From contig NC_067312.1 of assembly GCF_020740795.1 (NCBI RefSeq), forward strand, positions 64,190,905 through 64,254,904: a stretch of 64,000 bases of DNA, given 5' to 3'. Both the position numbers and the translations under genes were made by a program. How positions within the stretch are numbered: position 1 is the stretch's first letter; each line of letters begins with the position of its first letter. The notes under the pieces are model-generated. The model saw only the letters and a program-made list of their open reading frames with translations. It was not told where the DNA came from and did not search any database. Shown here piece after piece: positions 12,810 to 26,100 of the stretch. The stretch is from Apus apus (Eukaryota; Chordata; Aves; Apodiformes; Apodidae).

Positions 12810-14760
12810 AACACCTGAAATGCAGGAGAATGTAATCCTAGCCAGAAATATAGTTTCACTGAGAGCACAATTGAAATGCCTCTATTTGAACGCACATAGG
12901 GTGGGGAATAACAAGTTGAGCTACAGGCTGCATGCCTGCAGGGCTATGATGTTACCGCTGAGACTTGGCAGGATGCCTCCTAGGATCTGAGCATGGGAAT
13001 GGATGGTAGGTACAAGTTCTTAAGGAAGGACAGGGGAGAAGAGGAGGAGGTGCCACCCTCTACATCCAGGACCAGCTGGAGTGCATGGAGCTCCTTCTCG
13101 AGACAGATGAGGAGCTGACTGAGAGCTTATGGGTCAGAGTTAAAGGGAAGATAGGGTCAGGTGATACCACAGGGGGGGTCTGCTATAGGCTACCTCACCA
13201 GGAAGACCGAGTGGGTGAGGCTCTCTATAGACAGATGGGAGCAGCTTTGTGTTCACAAGTGCGGTTCCTCATGGGGGAGTTCAACCACCTCAATATATGC
13301 TGGAGGGACAATACATCAGGGCACCAGTAATCCAAGAAGTTCCTGGTGTGCATTGACAACAATTTCCTTCTCAAAGTGGTAGAGGAGCCAACTAGAAGAG
13401 GTGCTATGCTGAAATGTTTTCTCACCAACAAGGACTGGCTAGGGGACAATGTGAAGCTTAAGGAAAGCTTTGGCTGCAGTGACTATGAAATGGTGGAATA
13501 CCAGATCCTTAGGGCAACAAGGAGGGTGTGAAGCAAGCTCACTACCCTGGACTTCAGGAGAGCAGACTTTGACCTCTTCAGGGATCTGCTGTGTAGGGTA
13601 CCATGGGATAAAGCCCTGGAGAGTAGAAGAGCCAAAATAAGCTGGTCAGTATTCAAGGATCACCTCCTCCAAGACCAGGAACAATGCACCCCAACAAAGA
13701 GCAGACAAGAATGCCAGGAGACCCATATGGATGAACAAGTTGCTCCTGGACACAGATGTAAAAAGAGTCTACAGAGGATGGAAGCAAGGATAGGTAGCCT
13801 AGGAGGAGTACAAAGAAGTTGTCCAAGCAGCCAGGGATCAGGTTAGGAAAGCTAAAGCCCGCATAGAATTACATCTGGCCAGGGACATAAAGGATAACTA
13901 CAAAAGTTTCTACAGGTACCTTAGTGATAAAATGAAGGCTAGGAAAACTGTGGACCCTCTCCAGAAGCTAAAAAGATCTGGTCACAAGGCATATGGAGAA
14001 GGCTGAGCTTTTTGCCTCAGTCTTGACTGACAGGGGCTCTGGCCACAGCATCTAGGTCACAGAAGATGAAAGCAGGGGCTGGGAGAAGGAAGATCTACCC
14101 CCTGCAGAAGACCAGGTTCAAGACCATCTAAAGAACCTGAAAGCGCACAAGTTCTGATGGGATCTATCCACACCTCCTCAGGGAACTGGCAGATGAAGTT
14201 GCAAAGCTACTTTCCATCATGTTTGAAAACTCATGGCAGTCTGGTGAAGTTCCCACTGACAGGAAAAGGGGAAAACATAAACCCCATAGAAGGATTAAAA
14301 ACAGCCCTGAGGAAAAGGGGGTGTTAGCTGATGAGAAGCTTAACATGAGCCAGCAAAATGCACTTGCAGCCCAGAAAGCCAATTGTGTCCTGGACTGCAT
14401 CAAAATGTGCATGGCCAGCAGGTCAAGGGAGGTGATTCTACCCTCTTACTCACTCTCATGAGACCCCACCTGGCATACTGTGTCCAGTTCTGGAGCCCCC
14501 AACAGAGGAAGGACATGGAGCTATTGGAGCCAGTCCAGAGGAGGGCCAAGAAGATGATCAGAGGGCTGGAGCACCTCTCCTGTGAAGACAGGCTGAGAGA
14601 GTTAGGACTGTTCAGCCTGGAGATGAGAAAAGGCTCTGGGGAGACCTTAGAACAGCCTTCTGATATCTGAAGGGGCTACATAAAAGCTGGGGACAGACTT
14701 CTATAAGGGCTTGTAGAGGTAGAACAAGGGCTTCAAACTGGAAGAGGCTTGATCTCTACT
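12810..14760 (+). mobile_element. CR1 LINE with endonuclease part and internal deletion
   Basis: The 5' part encodes pieces of the CR1 ORF2 endonuclease (CLYLNAHRVGNNK at about 12878, then LYIQDQLE, GEFNHLNICWRD and GCSDYEMVEY) and the linker into the reverse transcriptase (FENSWQSGEVPTD at about 14222). The sequence then jumps at about 14260-14300 straight to the C-terminal block ([44 protein letters not shown]). The whole reverse transcriptase core with its FADD box is missing. The usual ATTCTATG tail is also absent, so the copy is truncated at the 3' end. Stops and frameshifts are present throughout. Confidence 0.9.
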
Positions 14761-14764
14761 GAAT

Positions 14765-17700
14765 TACATCTTTGATATGTGTCATTCCTCTCGCTTCTGA
14801 AAAGCCAAAAAAGCTGAATACAAACCCCAAATGTTTACCGCTTCATCTCACTAGAAAGCATAATTGGTGTTACTTATAAAAATGTGAAAACTAGATCTGC
14901 CTTTTTTACCTTTTATATCCTATTTCCTATAACTGCTTTAATGGCCTGCCTGTGCCTAGTCAGAGGAATCAACCTAACTCTTTAGTTAGTAACTTCATCT
15001 AATAGCAAACAAAGGCTGGGTTGGAATAACTCCCTGAATTGCGAGCACAGTCCAACAGTTTGTGTGTATTGGTAGGAGGCGGCATGTAGGGACCACAGCC
15101 AAAATGCTTGGCAGATTCCTTCTATGGCACAGAGGGCTGGGGCTGGCAAGACCTTCAGCTCTCCAAAGGAAGGCTGATAAGTGCAGGGCTGGACCCTAGC
15201 AGGTTGACAGACGTCGGAAAACAGTGCCAGGAGGCAACATGCCCTGGCTCTCGTAGAGCTTGCAGAACAAATGCCACCCCCACCGAACTCCATAAAAGCC
15301 CAAAAAGGCCTTTTAACTGCCTAACAAAAGAAACCGAGCTGCTGTCACCCTTCCCCACATTATCACCCTTTTTTTGGCCTCACGGGGGCAACACCTCACA
15401 TCCACTTCCAATGCAATGTGCCTGCCGCAGCCATCAGACTGGTTTCATAAGGTCTGCAGTGTTTTGAGGCTCTCAGCAAGCCCAGAGAGCATGATGCATT
15501 AACTCCAGATCCATCAGATAATTAGCAAAATCAAAAGGAGCAAAAATACACACTGTAGGAACACTTCACAGTTTAATTCCTCTACTGGTAATGGGGATGA
15601 CTGTTGGCTAGGAATTATATCAGACACCTTATTCACTCAGTTAAATAATCATTTCTCATTGCATCTGTATTTTACCTTACTGTGATCTCACAGCAGCACA
15701 GCATCTCCCACTGTGACATCGTGAGCAAATGTTGAGCAGCTGAAGCCATATATGACTTCATGACTTTGTTGCCAAAGAATGATGTTGTGTAGTCTTGTCT
15801 GAGCCAATGATTCAGTCCCAGTGCCCTCTCTTCTGCACAAGGCTGATGAGAAAAACCCACTGGGGACTTTTCAACAATACAATTGTACCATTCTCAGCAA
15901 TACAAAGAAGAAATCCCAAACCATGTGACTCAGCAAATCTTTGCCCAAAATGTTCAGAGTTAGGCTTTCAGCATTTCAGCACAGGCAGGATTTGTACTGT
16001 TGATTACTGTGGGAAGAAAGCTACACCAGTGGTGAAGACATTTCTCAGAAAGCTCTCAGTTCGCCTCAGAATGGCTGAGCTCATTTTTATACCTCAGATG
16101 TATTTTCTTATATATGACAATCAAGAGATGAGTAGAATAAAGAGCACAGCTTGCAAGCACAAAGAATAAAACCCATTGATGTAATAAGCAAGGCTCCTCA
16201 TTCCTCAGGCCAAGCTCATCTATTAACCTGAAGCAGTCTTCAGCTGAAACATGCTTTTCATTCCAATGCTGTTTCGAACAATGCTTTGCATTTTCATTTC
16301 TGTGACACATTTTATAGTATGTAACAGTAGAAAGTTACCACTCTATAATAAAGGTTACTGTCACATGTTCCAAATACCACAGTGCTCAAGTGCTGACAAC
16401 CTCTGCAAGACCTCGTTACCATGTATAAAAGACCAGAAAAAGCAAATATGTTAAGAAATACATATATTTAAATTCTGAAAGTATTAATAGAAAAGATCAG
16501 ATGAATCTTTGGTAAGAGAGAAGAGTGATGTGGAGGAACAAGGTAAGGCACACAAGAAAAAGTCAGAGAAAAAAGGGATTATGATCAAGATTAGAGAAGA
16601 TTTCTAGTGGGGACAGAAATCTCACTTCTGCAGCCATATCTCATTACAAGATGACAGATTCAGTTAACAGCATGCTCACAAGTCTGTGAAAAAAATGCAG
16701 TAGATTACATGGGCCTTGCTTGTTTTTCACAATCACCACAAAGTCTTGTGAGCATGCTGTCCACTGAACCCATCATCTCTGTGACTGAAGGAGTAAAAGA
16801 TGTTGAAGGAGGCTGTCTTTCTTATTTGTGTAGGAATCACATCTGTCAGGCAGCACTGGGACAACGCAAGAAAGCACTATTTGCAGACATTAGTTTAATT
16901 TATTTATATGTTATCGCCAAAGTTGTACACATGTCAATTACCTGATAGCTATTAAACTGGTATATCATGAAGCAAAAAATATAAGTCATAACAACCTCAG
17001 TAGACAGTCCAAAATGTAAATGTCAATATTGATGGAGTGTTTGGATAGTTATCAACAGAGGAATACTGTTAGATTAACTATAAAGTCTAATGCTTGCTTG
17101 AACAATTGAATATAAAATATATTACATATATACAGTTTTTTAGTTATATGAAAAAATACCACCAGGAAACCTAATTTTGTCAGCTGATGGCAGTATCAAA
17201 GAAAGATAACTCCTCTAATAGTGTAACTGTGGTTTGTCTGTGTGTATATTTTAAATAGATTACCTCCAAATAACTAGAATTCCTCAAGCTGAAATAACCA
17301 CATTAACAGTCACTTGGGGGCATAGACATGTTTCCTATTTTCCATAACCCAGAGATTTATTTCCATGCCACTGTACTCATAGTGCAGACCCTGCCCAGCT
17401 CCTGGCCAGGGCACATAAATGAACCGAGCAATTTCAGACGCTTGTCAGTTTAAAAGAAAAATTAGTTAAAAGGTTTTCTTGTCTGAACTCAAGAAGAGAG
17501 AAATGAGGGTAAGAAATTAATGTACATATGGGCTACAGAATTTGAGGTTATTGATAAATTATTTTTCAGTCCTTGGACATAGTACCACAAATATTCATTC
17601 ATCTGCCAGTAACTCCTGGAGTCCCTCAGATAAAGTGTTACCACACAATCACTTGATAAACCACAGTATCAGCTCATGACACCTATGAGACGAGCCTGCT

Positions 17701-20700
17701 AACTTGATCAATCTTAAAATACTAGAAATGGAAACACTTATCAGTGAGACCAGCCTTGGTGGCCTGAGCTCACATGGCATGTGCTCTAGTGAAAACAGAA
17801 AACTCTACCTTAGTGTCTCACAGCCAGCTTGTGAACAACTACCTCTGTTGAGATTTTCTTTGCAGACAGGTGTCATTCCTTTGGTAGTAACAGCATCAAC
17901 ATCAGTGACCTGATGAAGGAAGAGAGTGATCCTCTCAAAAGAAAAAAAGAAGGAAAAAACAACAACAACAAAAAAAAAAACCCACAAAAATCTCTGACGT
18001 GAGTTGTGAGTGTGGGTATCTTGAAGCTTCCTTTTCTGCAGAGCCAGCTGCTGCAGTTATTATCCTAAACCTGAAAATGCAGGTGGAAGTCTTGGGATTC
18101 CTTAAGCCCAGATCAAGATCCCTTCCTTTTAACATAAAAAAAGTGCCAGCCCTGAAAATTCCCTCCTTTCTGAACCCCAGGTCCAGACCACAAAGAACCT
18201 GAAGCCAAGAAGTTAACTCTTCCTGCAAAAGACACGTGTGAGGACACTCCTGAAAAGAGACAAAGAGGCAGTGTAGAAATGCGTGACAGACCCTGCAATG
18301 GGAGAAGACCCAGAGGTGATGGTCAAGAATGATGAGCTCAGGGAAGAATGCAAGGAATAACAGTAAATTCTCACAAAGAAAGCTAAAATTATATCAATAC
18401 AGGGGAAAATGAATGGTAACCTTTGCTTCAGGTATGCAGCTTTATCAGTCAGTCATCAGATTGCACAAACAGCCTTCCCTGAATTAATTAGTCAGGAGTA
18501 ATGTTTTCCTGAGCTGGCCAGACCAGTGTGGGAGGGAAGCCTCTATGTGACTCAGCCCAATATAAAGTATAAAAACTGAACAACTCACAGAATCAGCTCT
18601 GAAGAAAGAAACTGTCTCAAGGTTGGTTTAACCTACTTACTCCTTCCCAGCAACTGGGGACACACAGTGTCATGACAGTGAAGATTTAGAGAGCAGCAAT
18701 GGGAACGTGTACAGTACATTTGTGCCACGATTCCCCTGTATGCTGCGATCACTATGCTGGGCTTGGGCTGTGATTTCAGTATAGTGCTGTATCCTTCTGC
18801 TAAATCAAAGTCCTCTGCATGCTTGTGAGAACCTGGTCAGAGAGTATTGGACTATGGCTAGGGAACTGTAAATGAGTGCAAGACGAAAGAAGAAGCCATT
18901 ACTGGCAAGACCTCCTCATTTTTCTGGATTATCTGTCTCAGGTCACTGAATGGAAGATCCCCTGACAGGAAATCACATCTTTCACAGGCTCAAACACTGA
19001 AGAGTTGGTCCATCTATAAACTACTAGTATGGCCACAGGCCCTGAACTTTTAACAGTCACATCCACTGAAAAACTGAAAGAAAACGAGAAGCCTGCCTAC
19101 TTTGTTCTAGTCCTTCCTTTAAAAGACAAACAAACAAACAAAAAAAACCCAAACTACTAGCCTGGTGGTATTCTCCATGCTCCACTCTAACTAAAACACC
19201 TTTTAATAGACCACTAGAACCAATGAAGACATAGAGGACAACCAGTTTTTCAGAGGTTACAGGAATTTGTCAGCCCAGGCTTTAAAATCTATCTTCCTTA
19301 TACAATGGGAGAAGGAAGCTACAGGAGGATCACTAGACCATTTTGCACAACAGGCAACAAAAAGCTTGATATCCAATGCTAAATGAACTAGTTGTGGCAG
19401 AATTGTGGAGAGATTTAATTGGAGAGATTGGAGAGATTTAATTACTGCAATGATTTGATTATGACCATGTAAGATGATCTGTTCTCCAGAGAGGTTCTTA
19501 AAATTTTCCGAGTAACTGATTGAAATGTTTTCTTTGACTTAAGAATATTTAAGATTACTGTTTTGGGGAACTGTTTCAAGCTACTTATAGTAGATTAAAC
19601 AACAGCTTTGAAACACATTATCTCCTTCAGTCTGTATAACCCTGTAAGGCCTTCCACCCAATTTGACCAATAAAATGGTGAAATTCCATCACAAGATCTC
19701 TATAAGAAGATAAAATTTCCATTGAAAGTACTGAATAGGCACAAAGAGAAATCTGTAATAGCAATTACTATCATAATCACATTTTTGAATCATGTATAGT
19801 GTTTTGCTCTCAGTTATTAATAAATCATTATCATAGCTGAAGCACGGCAAATAACCTGCTGTGCTTAAAACAGCAGTAATTACAGACCTGAACTTGCAGT
19901 CATGACAGACTTTTTTCCCCACTTCAGAGTCCTGTGATATAGACAGTCCTCAAGAGCCCAGCAAAGTCTACTCCTAGCCCTAACATCACTGCATCAGGAG
20001 AAATTCAAGCCCGTTGTGAGAATGGACAGCATCACTTTATAGAAAAATCCTGGGATAACAGGAAAGAAAACATCAGCAGCTGGGCAGCAGTCCCCTCTTC
20101 AACATGGAACTACTGAAACCCTCAAGATAAGCAATAATCACCCCTCTTAATGGAAGGCACATTTACTTGAGTCAGCCATTAAGCCAACTTCAACAACATG
20201 AAAAGCTTAAACACACAAGAACTCTACACACCAGCCATCAATCAGCGTGCCTTAAATTTACCTTGCTAACATACTTTTGTTGGGCTTCTTTTCTGAAGGC
20301 TGATGAAACTAAAATAGCTGAGGAAAGAGCCCAACAAGCACAGCAGTCAGAGCTTAAGATAAAGGGAGACGGGGATCTTTGGCCAGGGTGGAAGGAAACA
20401 GTGAATGTTAAAAATGAAACTACCTTTGTATTTTCAGAAGCAGTCAACATAATGCAACTGGTCATTGCACCTGGAGGAGAGGACTTACTTCTCCCCACCT
20501 CCAGCTCCTGGCCCTGTCTTTTCCTCCAATAAGATCTGATACTGTTGCTCTTCCTCTGTCTCTCCACTATGGGCCCATCCTGCTGATTTACTGAGCTGAA
20601 TTGTCCCACAGAATGGCATGACCAGCACCAGAACAAGCTAAGAAGGGTGGTAGTGGGAATACACAGCCAAATGGTGGGGGGAAGAGGGAGCTGGCAAGAG

Positions 20701-21060
20701 CATCCCAACCACAGGGATGTGGGATGGCTGCAACCCACCCTGCCTCAGGAAGTCACACTTCCGGGAGACTAAGAAGAGAGGGAATTTTGCAGAGAAAATG
20801 GAAGCAGTCTGCTGTCTAGCCACACCTGCCAACAGCACAGCAACAGTTGTTTCAACTTATTTTCCCTGTCGCTTTGTGCATTTGAGCATTTTCAAGTTTA
20901 TTTTAAGTATAAAGAGTAACAGCTACAAGATTTGGGGACACTGAGAAAAATGCAGCATGTAAGCTAGGGAAATACTCCAGGAAAAAAAAGAAAAAAAAAA
21001 AACAACAAAAGGATACATAACGTCAAGCTAGCTTTGGCAAAGTCCTGGCAAAAGACGAGA
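14765..21060. other. Intergenic stretch, no gene recognised
   Basis: No exon with family similarity and splice sites was found. A TATA-like pair (tataaagtataaaaactg, about 18561-18578) precedes no recognisable coding exon. An A-rich tract lies at about 20980-21003. Confidence 0.5.
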
Positions 21061-21094
21061 GAGAGCAGCTAAAAATCTAACACACCATTTGCTT

Positions 21095-21100
21095 TTTATT
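21095..21100 (-). terminator. THAP1: Candidate THAP1 polyadenylation signal
   Basis: AATAAA on the minus strand, about 1.58 kb beyond the THAP1 stop codon. That is of the same order as mammalian THAP1 3'UTRs. No nearer AATAAA was noticed in a scan by eye, but variant signals closer to the stop are possible. Confidence 0.45.
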
Positions 21101-21582
21101 TTCAATCAGTTATAATAAATGTACACAAAAGGATGTATCTGCATTTTTGTTCATCTTACGTATATGAAATAGTAGGGAAAGTAGATACATGGCAAGAGTG
21201 AGTCAGAACTATCAAGACTGGTTCAAAACATTTCAAAATGTCATGCTCACAAGATATTAAGGGAAGCTTCTAAAGCCATCATGAAGAGGGCTTGATTAAT
21301 ATCAGAGCTAGAATCCATACTACACACAAGTTAGACATTGACTGAGAAAAGTAACTTCCCTCATGTCTAATACACCTAGGAATTTCAGCTGTGAAGGCTA
21401 CAATGGGGCTAGCATGAAGCCATTTTCTCCAACTTTGAATGAGTTTGTTGACTAAACAAATTATTAGACAGTAGTGCAAACTTAGAGTAAATGCTGAACG
21501 AGATGCAGCACTTGAGATATTAAAAACCAGTCTAGCACCAAGCAATTCCCAAAGTCTAATACCATAAACAAACAAACCAAAA

Positions 21583-21607
21583 TGAAAAAAAAAAAAAAAA
21601 AAAAAAA
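21583..21607. repeat. Poly-A tract (plus strand)
   Basis: About 25 uninterrupted A bases on the plus strand (poly-T relative to THAP1), lying in the presumed THAP1 3'UTR and followed by a GA/GGGGA-rich block to about 21650. Confidence 0.92.
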
Positions 21608-22683
21608 GTGAGTGAGGGAGGAGAGGAGGGGAGGTGAGGGGAGGGAAGGCAACACAGTATACTGCAATCAAAGTCACAAATGCCTGACACCTTGGATAAG
21701 TAAAAATAACATCTTCATTTCCTGAAACTACACACAGTTGAGATACGAGTTCAGACCAGCAATTTCAAAGATGATTACATTCTACCTGTTACAGCATTCA
21801 TGGAAACATCACACTCCAACATGTTGGGGACTGCATATCATCAGAGCACTTTTGAAAAGAAGCCACCCTAAAGAATACACTGCTTTCTTGATCCTGCCAA
21901 CAGTCCACAACATAAATGCTCAGTGCAGCACTGCACCCAGGAGTATTTTTCAACACCCTCAGAACAAAAGCCTCTTCTACGGCTCTCATCAGCTACGCTA
22001 ATGAATTCTCCTCATCTCCCTCACAACACACACATGGCGAAAGGTTACTCCAAAATAAGAGGTTCATTTTACATACCTCACCGAAGGGCTCCAGGAATTA
22101 GACTTTTTGCAGTGCTTTGAAGACATAGCAAACTGAGACTTGAAGTTTTCCCAGGCTGAAGTATGTATCTTATCACTCTCTGTTTTTCTGCAGCACTTCC
22201 AGGTGTTCTTGGGTGGCTTAATTCTACTCTTTCTGAAATCAGTGGAAATTACTTCCTGGGAATCACCAAAGTCAACATAACTGCCTTGACAAAGCTTTGG
22301 ACCAAGTTTACAACATCAACTTTGCTCCCAGCCATAGTCAGTTCCCCATCCCCTGTAAGTGAAAGAAAGCCACTGAAAAAAAACGAAACAACAAAACAAA
22401 ACAAGAACAGATTTTAAATGTATTCAACCTTGCACCCTTTCCTTCTGTAAAGCAATTCAGGTTTTGTAAACTAAATGCATATTCTAATTGTGAGATGTTT
22501 GCATTTTCAATACATTAAAAGTGTATTAAACAGAAACGACAATTAAGAAAAAAGATCTAATTTGTACAAGTGATAATTCACTGATTTAGAATTCTGGAGA
22601 GTCTTACACACAGAATTAGACAGCATTTAGTTTTTAAACTAAATTTCTTGGCCTATTGAAATGAAAGTTGATGTTAATGACTT

Positions 22684-23151
22684 CTAAGCAGGTACTTCCA
22701 CAACTTCAAAATAGTCATTTGGTAGAATCACATAGCCTTTTCCTGCCAATATGTCTTTTTCTTTCTGAAACTGAACGATCTCTCTCAGTTTTTCAATCTG
22801 TCTTTCCTGACGCCGGCATCGCTGTTGCGCTGTCTTGAGCTTCTTCCGCAGTTTTTCCACTTGTTCCTCCAGCTGCTGAATCCTTTTCCGCTGATGAACT
22901 GTATCCTCTACGGTATAGTTGTGATCACAAAAAACAGCGAGATTGCTGGGGGTTTGGAGAGGAGGCATCAATAATCCAATACTTGGATCTACAAACCTGG
23001 CATCTATTTGAGATAAATGAAAAGAAGGAGTTGATGGAGATGGCGGAAGTGCTGGAGCTGCTGGTGGAGGTGGTGGTGGCGGTGGTGGTGGTGGTGGTGG
23101 AGGGGGAGGAGGTGGTAGTGGATCTTCTGGCTGCTCTGCAAGCTCTTCAGC
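22684..23151 (-). CDS. THAP1: THAP1 coding exon 3
   Basis: Encodes 155 residues and the stop. It starts [12 protein letters not shown] and runs into 18 consecutive prolines (about 23064-23117), then [12 protein letters not shown], the HCFC1-binding DHNY motif, the basic coiled coil and the C-terminus FEVVEVPA. Human THAP1 has only a short proline cluster at the same place. The proline codons are mostly CCA with some CCT, CCC and CCG. Confidence 0.95.
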   Translation of the reverse strand, partial: AEELAEQPEDPLPPPPPPPPPPPPPPPPPPAAPALPPSPSTPSFHLSQIDARFVDPSIGLLMPPLQTPSNLAVFCDHNYTVEDTVHQRKRIQQLEEQVEKLRKKLKTAQQRCRRQERQIEKLREIVQFQKEKDILAGKGYVILPNDYFEVVEVPA

Positions 23152-26100
23152 CTAGAAACAACAGGAAAAAAAAAGGTACATTTTCATGCTAACCACTGTT
23201 TACAAAACAACTCCCTTACCACAGCTGGAGAATAGCATAAACAATCAGGATTGATATTAATAACATAAAAATTAAAGCCTACATTTTCATAACTGACAAA
23301 CAGTTCTGGGCCTGTTTTGTCTGGCTTCTAAATTAGAGACAGCTTCATTTTGAGGGACCTTTGAAACAAGTCCTTGATGTCTCAAATAAAGAAAATACCA
23401 GAGAACACAGAAATTACTCACAATTGAAGACTTAAGTCAAATACATAACCAATGCTAAGAGGTAAGATTGCAAGCTACAGTTCCATGAAACAGGAGTTCA
23501 GCTGACCTAAAACTCAACATTGCCATCTCATTACCCTTTCTTCCTCCTTCTTTCTGCTGCATCTTAACCATTATACACTTTGAACCTATCAGCTAACTCA
23601 ATCAAAAACACAGCAGAAGCAGATAATCTTCTGCTGAGGTAGAAAAGATGTCATCTACTGAGAAGGCTGAGGGTTGATAAGCTGGCAGAGCAGAGATGAA
23701 GACAATGCAAGGCCTGCCTCCCAAAAACTGCAAGGGACCACATCACTGGTTTCAGGCTGCAGCATAAGGGTTTGGTTTCAAGATATATGATGAGGCAAAA
23801 TAAACAGCTCTTCAACAGCAAGGCAGCTCTCACGGCCCTAGAATTTACTCTTTGCTTAAACACAGTAAGTTGCTAAGACAACATAAAGCTATCTGCTCTC
23901 CCTCCATCACTGCCGAATTCTTCTGTCCATTGTTAAAAGCCAAAGCAACACAAGAGGAAGTACACCTGCACTGCTATGTGGAAGCAGTGAGAAACAGGAC
24001 TGCACAGCTGGCAGATGGGATGGAGAATGACTCTCCCTTTTCACAACAGCAGAATATCAGCTGGCTCAACTCCACATGAAACTGCAGCCTTTATCACACA
24101 GCTCTCAATGGGATCACTTGTGTGGCGCAGGGCAACACGGATACCTTACCACTTGAGTATAGGTCAGAGCAGAGAATCAGATTCTTTCTGTCCCAAAGAA
24201 ACATCGTATAAATCAGAAATTATCCTGTGCACACAATGACAAAAAAAAAGCACTGTCCAAAGAAAAGAGCTTGCACATTGCTGGTCAAAAAGAAAGCCTA
24301 AGACATTCTCAGTGAAACAGGCACTTCAACAATTTTCTTACTACCCACCTGTTCACAATATTATTACTACACACACTAGCACAAGGACAGGGGACAATGT
24401 TGACTGTAAGGGGAGATGACAATCCTCATCATGTAAACACCAAGCTCATCAGATCTGAAGGTCACATCACTAACTTCCTTGACGTAACACGCAAACAAGC
24501 TAATACATTGTATTGGAGGGTCTAGATATCCTTCTTGTGCAAACTACAACATCTGGCAGACAGAAACTGAGCAGGTAGTTTCATGACTGGTGTTGAAGGG
24601 AAGTGTCATATGCGGTCGAATACTACTGTCACTTTGAAGCACAAAATTTCTCAATTTTAAGAGACTGCTGCTCAAAGAGTGCCTATCCAATTCACACATT
24701 AATATTCTAAAGAGTTAGACCCTATCAGCCATCACTTTCAAACTTTCTTACTAAAAAACCTACAAGGAAAAGATGTAACCAGCAAAGAGAAATTCACCCT
24801 TGTTGGAAGCACCAATAAAAATCAGATCATTGCTGGACATTGCTGAATTCACGTAGAGACTTCTATTTGCAGCTTACCCAGCCCATGCTGCCTCTAAAAA
24901 TACTCTCCTACTGTCACAATGTAACACGGAAAACAGACCATGCATCATCAATAAATTCCATTTACTTCTTACAGCAAATAAATGGTTGTCCTAAGACGTA
25001 AGTAAAGAAAAAAATTTTCAAAATGCATAATGCAAAAGATAAAAAGCTGTATTTCAAAAATGGTGTGGATTCAATTCCAAAACTATTCCACTACTGTTCT
25101 GCTTTGTTACTACGGTATTTCTTGAAGATATGTGGCAGTTCATTGAAACGTGCTGTGAGACAATTATGAATAGCACTAAATCCTTCTCCATAGTTAAAAG
25201 GCATTATTTTGTGTTTTTTGTAGATCCAGGCATGGCAATGAAATGGAGAACATGGCTCACCACATCCTGCTGCACCACTTTCACAGATTACCCTATAGAC
25301 CCATTCAGCTTTCAGACTGTAAACAATTTTGCACCTACTTTACACATGACAAAGAAAAAATGTGTTTCATACAGGTCACAGGGAAGTGTAATCAAACAAA
25401 AAACACAGCCGTTTTTACCTGGAAACTGTCTTTCCTGACATACCTTCTGCTTATATTCTCTGTTATTAACTACTTTTCAAATACATTCAATTATTTATTT
25501 CTGCATCAAATCCACTGTTGTATATAAAGAGAAAAATCAACAAGCAAAAGTCCTAGTCTTCCTTTGCACACTTCTTCCCATTCCAGTCTTTCACCCCCTA
25601 CACCTATCCAATCCATTCTCTCCTTTGCCAAATGTGCCACGAATACAGTTAACAACTACAGGGCTACACATTCTTACTTTACGTGCCATTCTTCAGTACA
25701 AGGTTTTAACCAAAGTTACGTTGTCCAGGCTTCTGTGTCTGCACACAAGAGCAGACCAGAGCTGCTGCAGGGCTGTGCAACACTCTCCAGAGCCTGGGAC
25801 AGCCTTCATCACTGCTCTTACAGCTGTTGGACGTGCTGCTGCCACCACAGCCTTCCATGCGCCTCTGGGTGCACGTGCTCAGCCAGTATCCTTCACAATC
25901 TGCATCTTCTCCTGGACGTTCTGCTGCACCAAGCCCTGCCAGGGTAATAAGCTCAACGCACACGCATCCCAGTACCTCAGGTCACGAGTGCTTTGGGTTT
26001 ACCTTTTCATTGGCCTCAGTGTAACAAAATATTGTGGGCACAGCATTTTCTTTCAGAAGCTTGTTGTTGCATTCCCTTTTAAAGCAATCGGGAGTAAAGT

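Noticed and set aside
18561-18578. Tandem TATA-like boxes (tataaagtataaaa)
   Set aside because: No coding exon or CpG island follows, and such words are common in AT-rich DNA.
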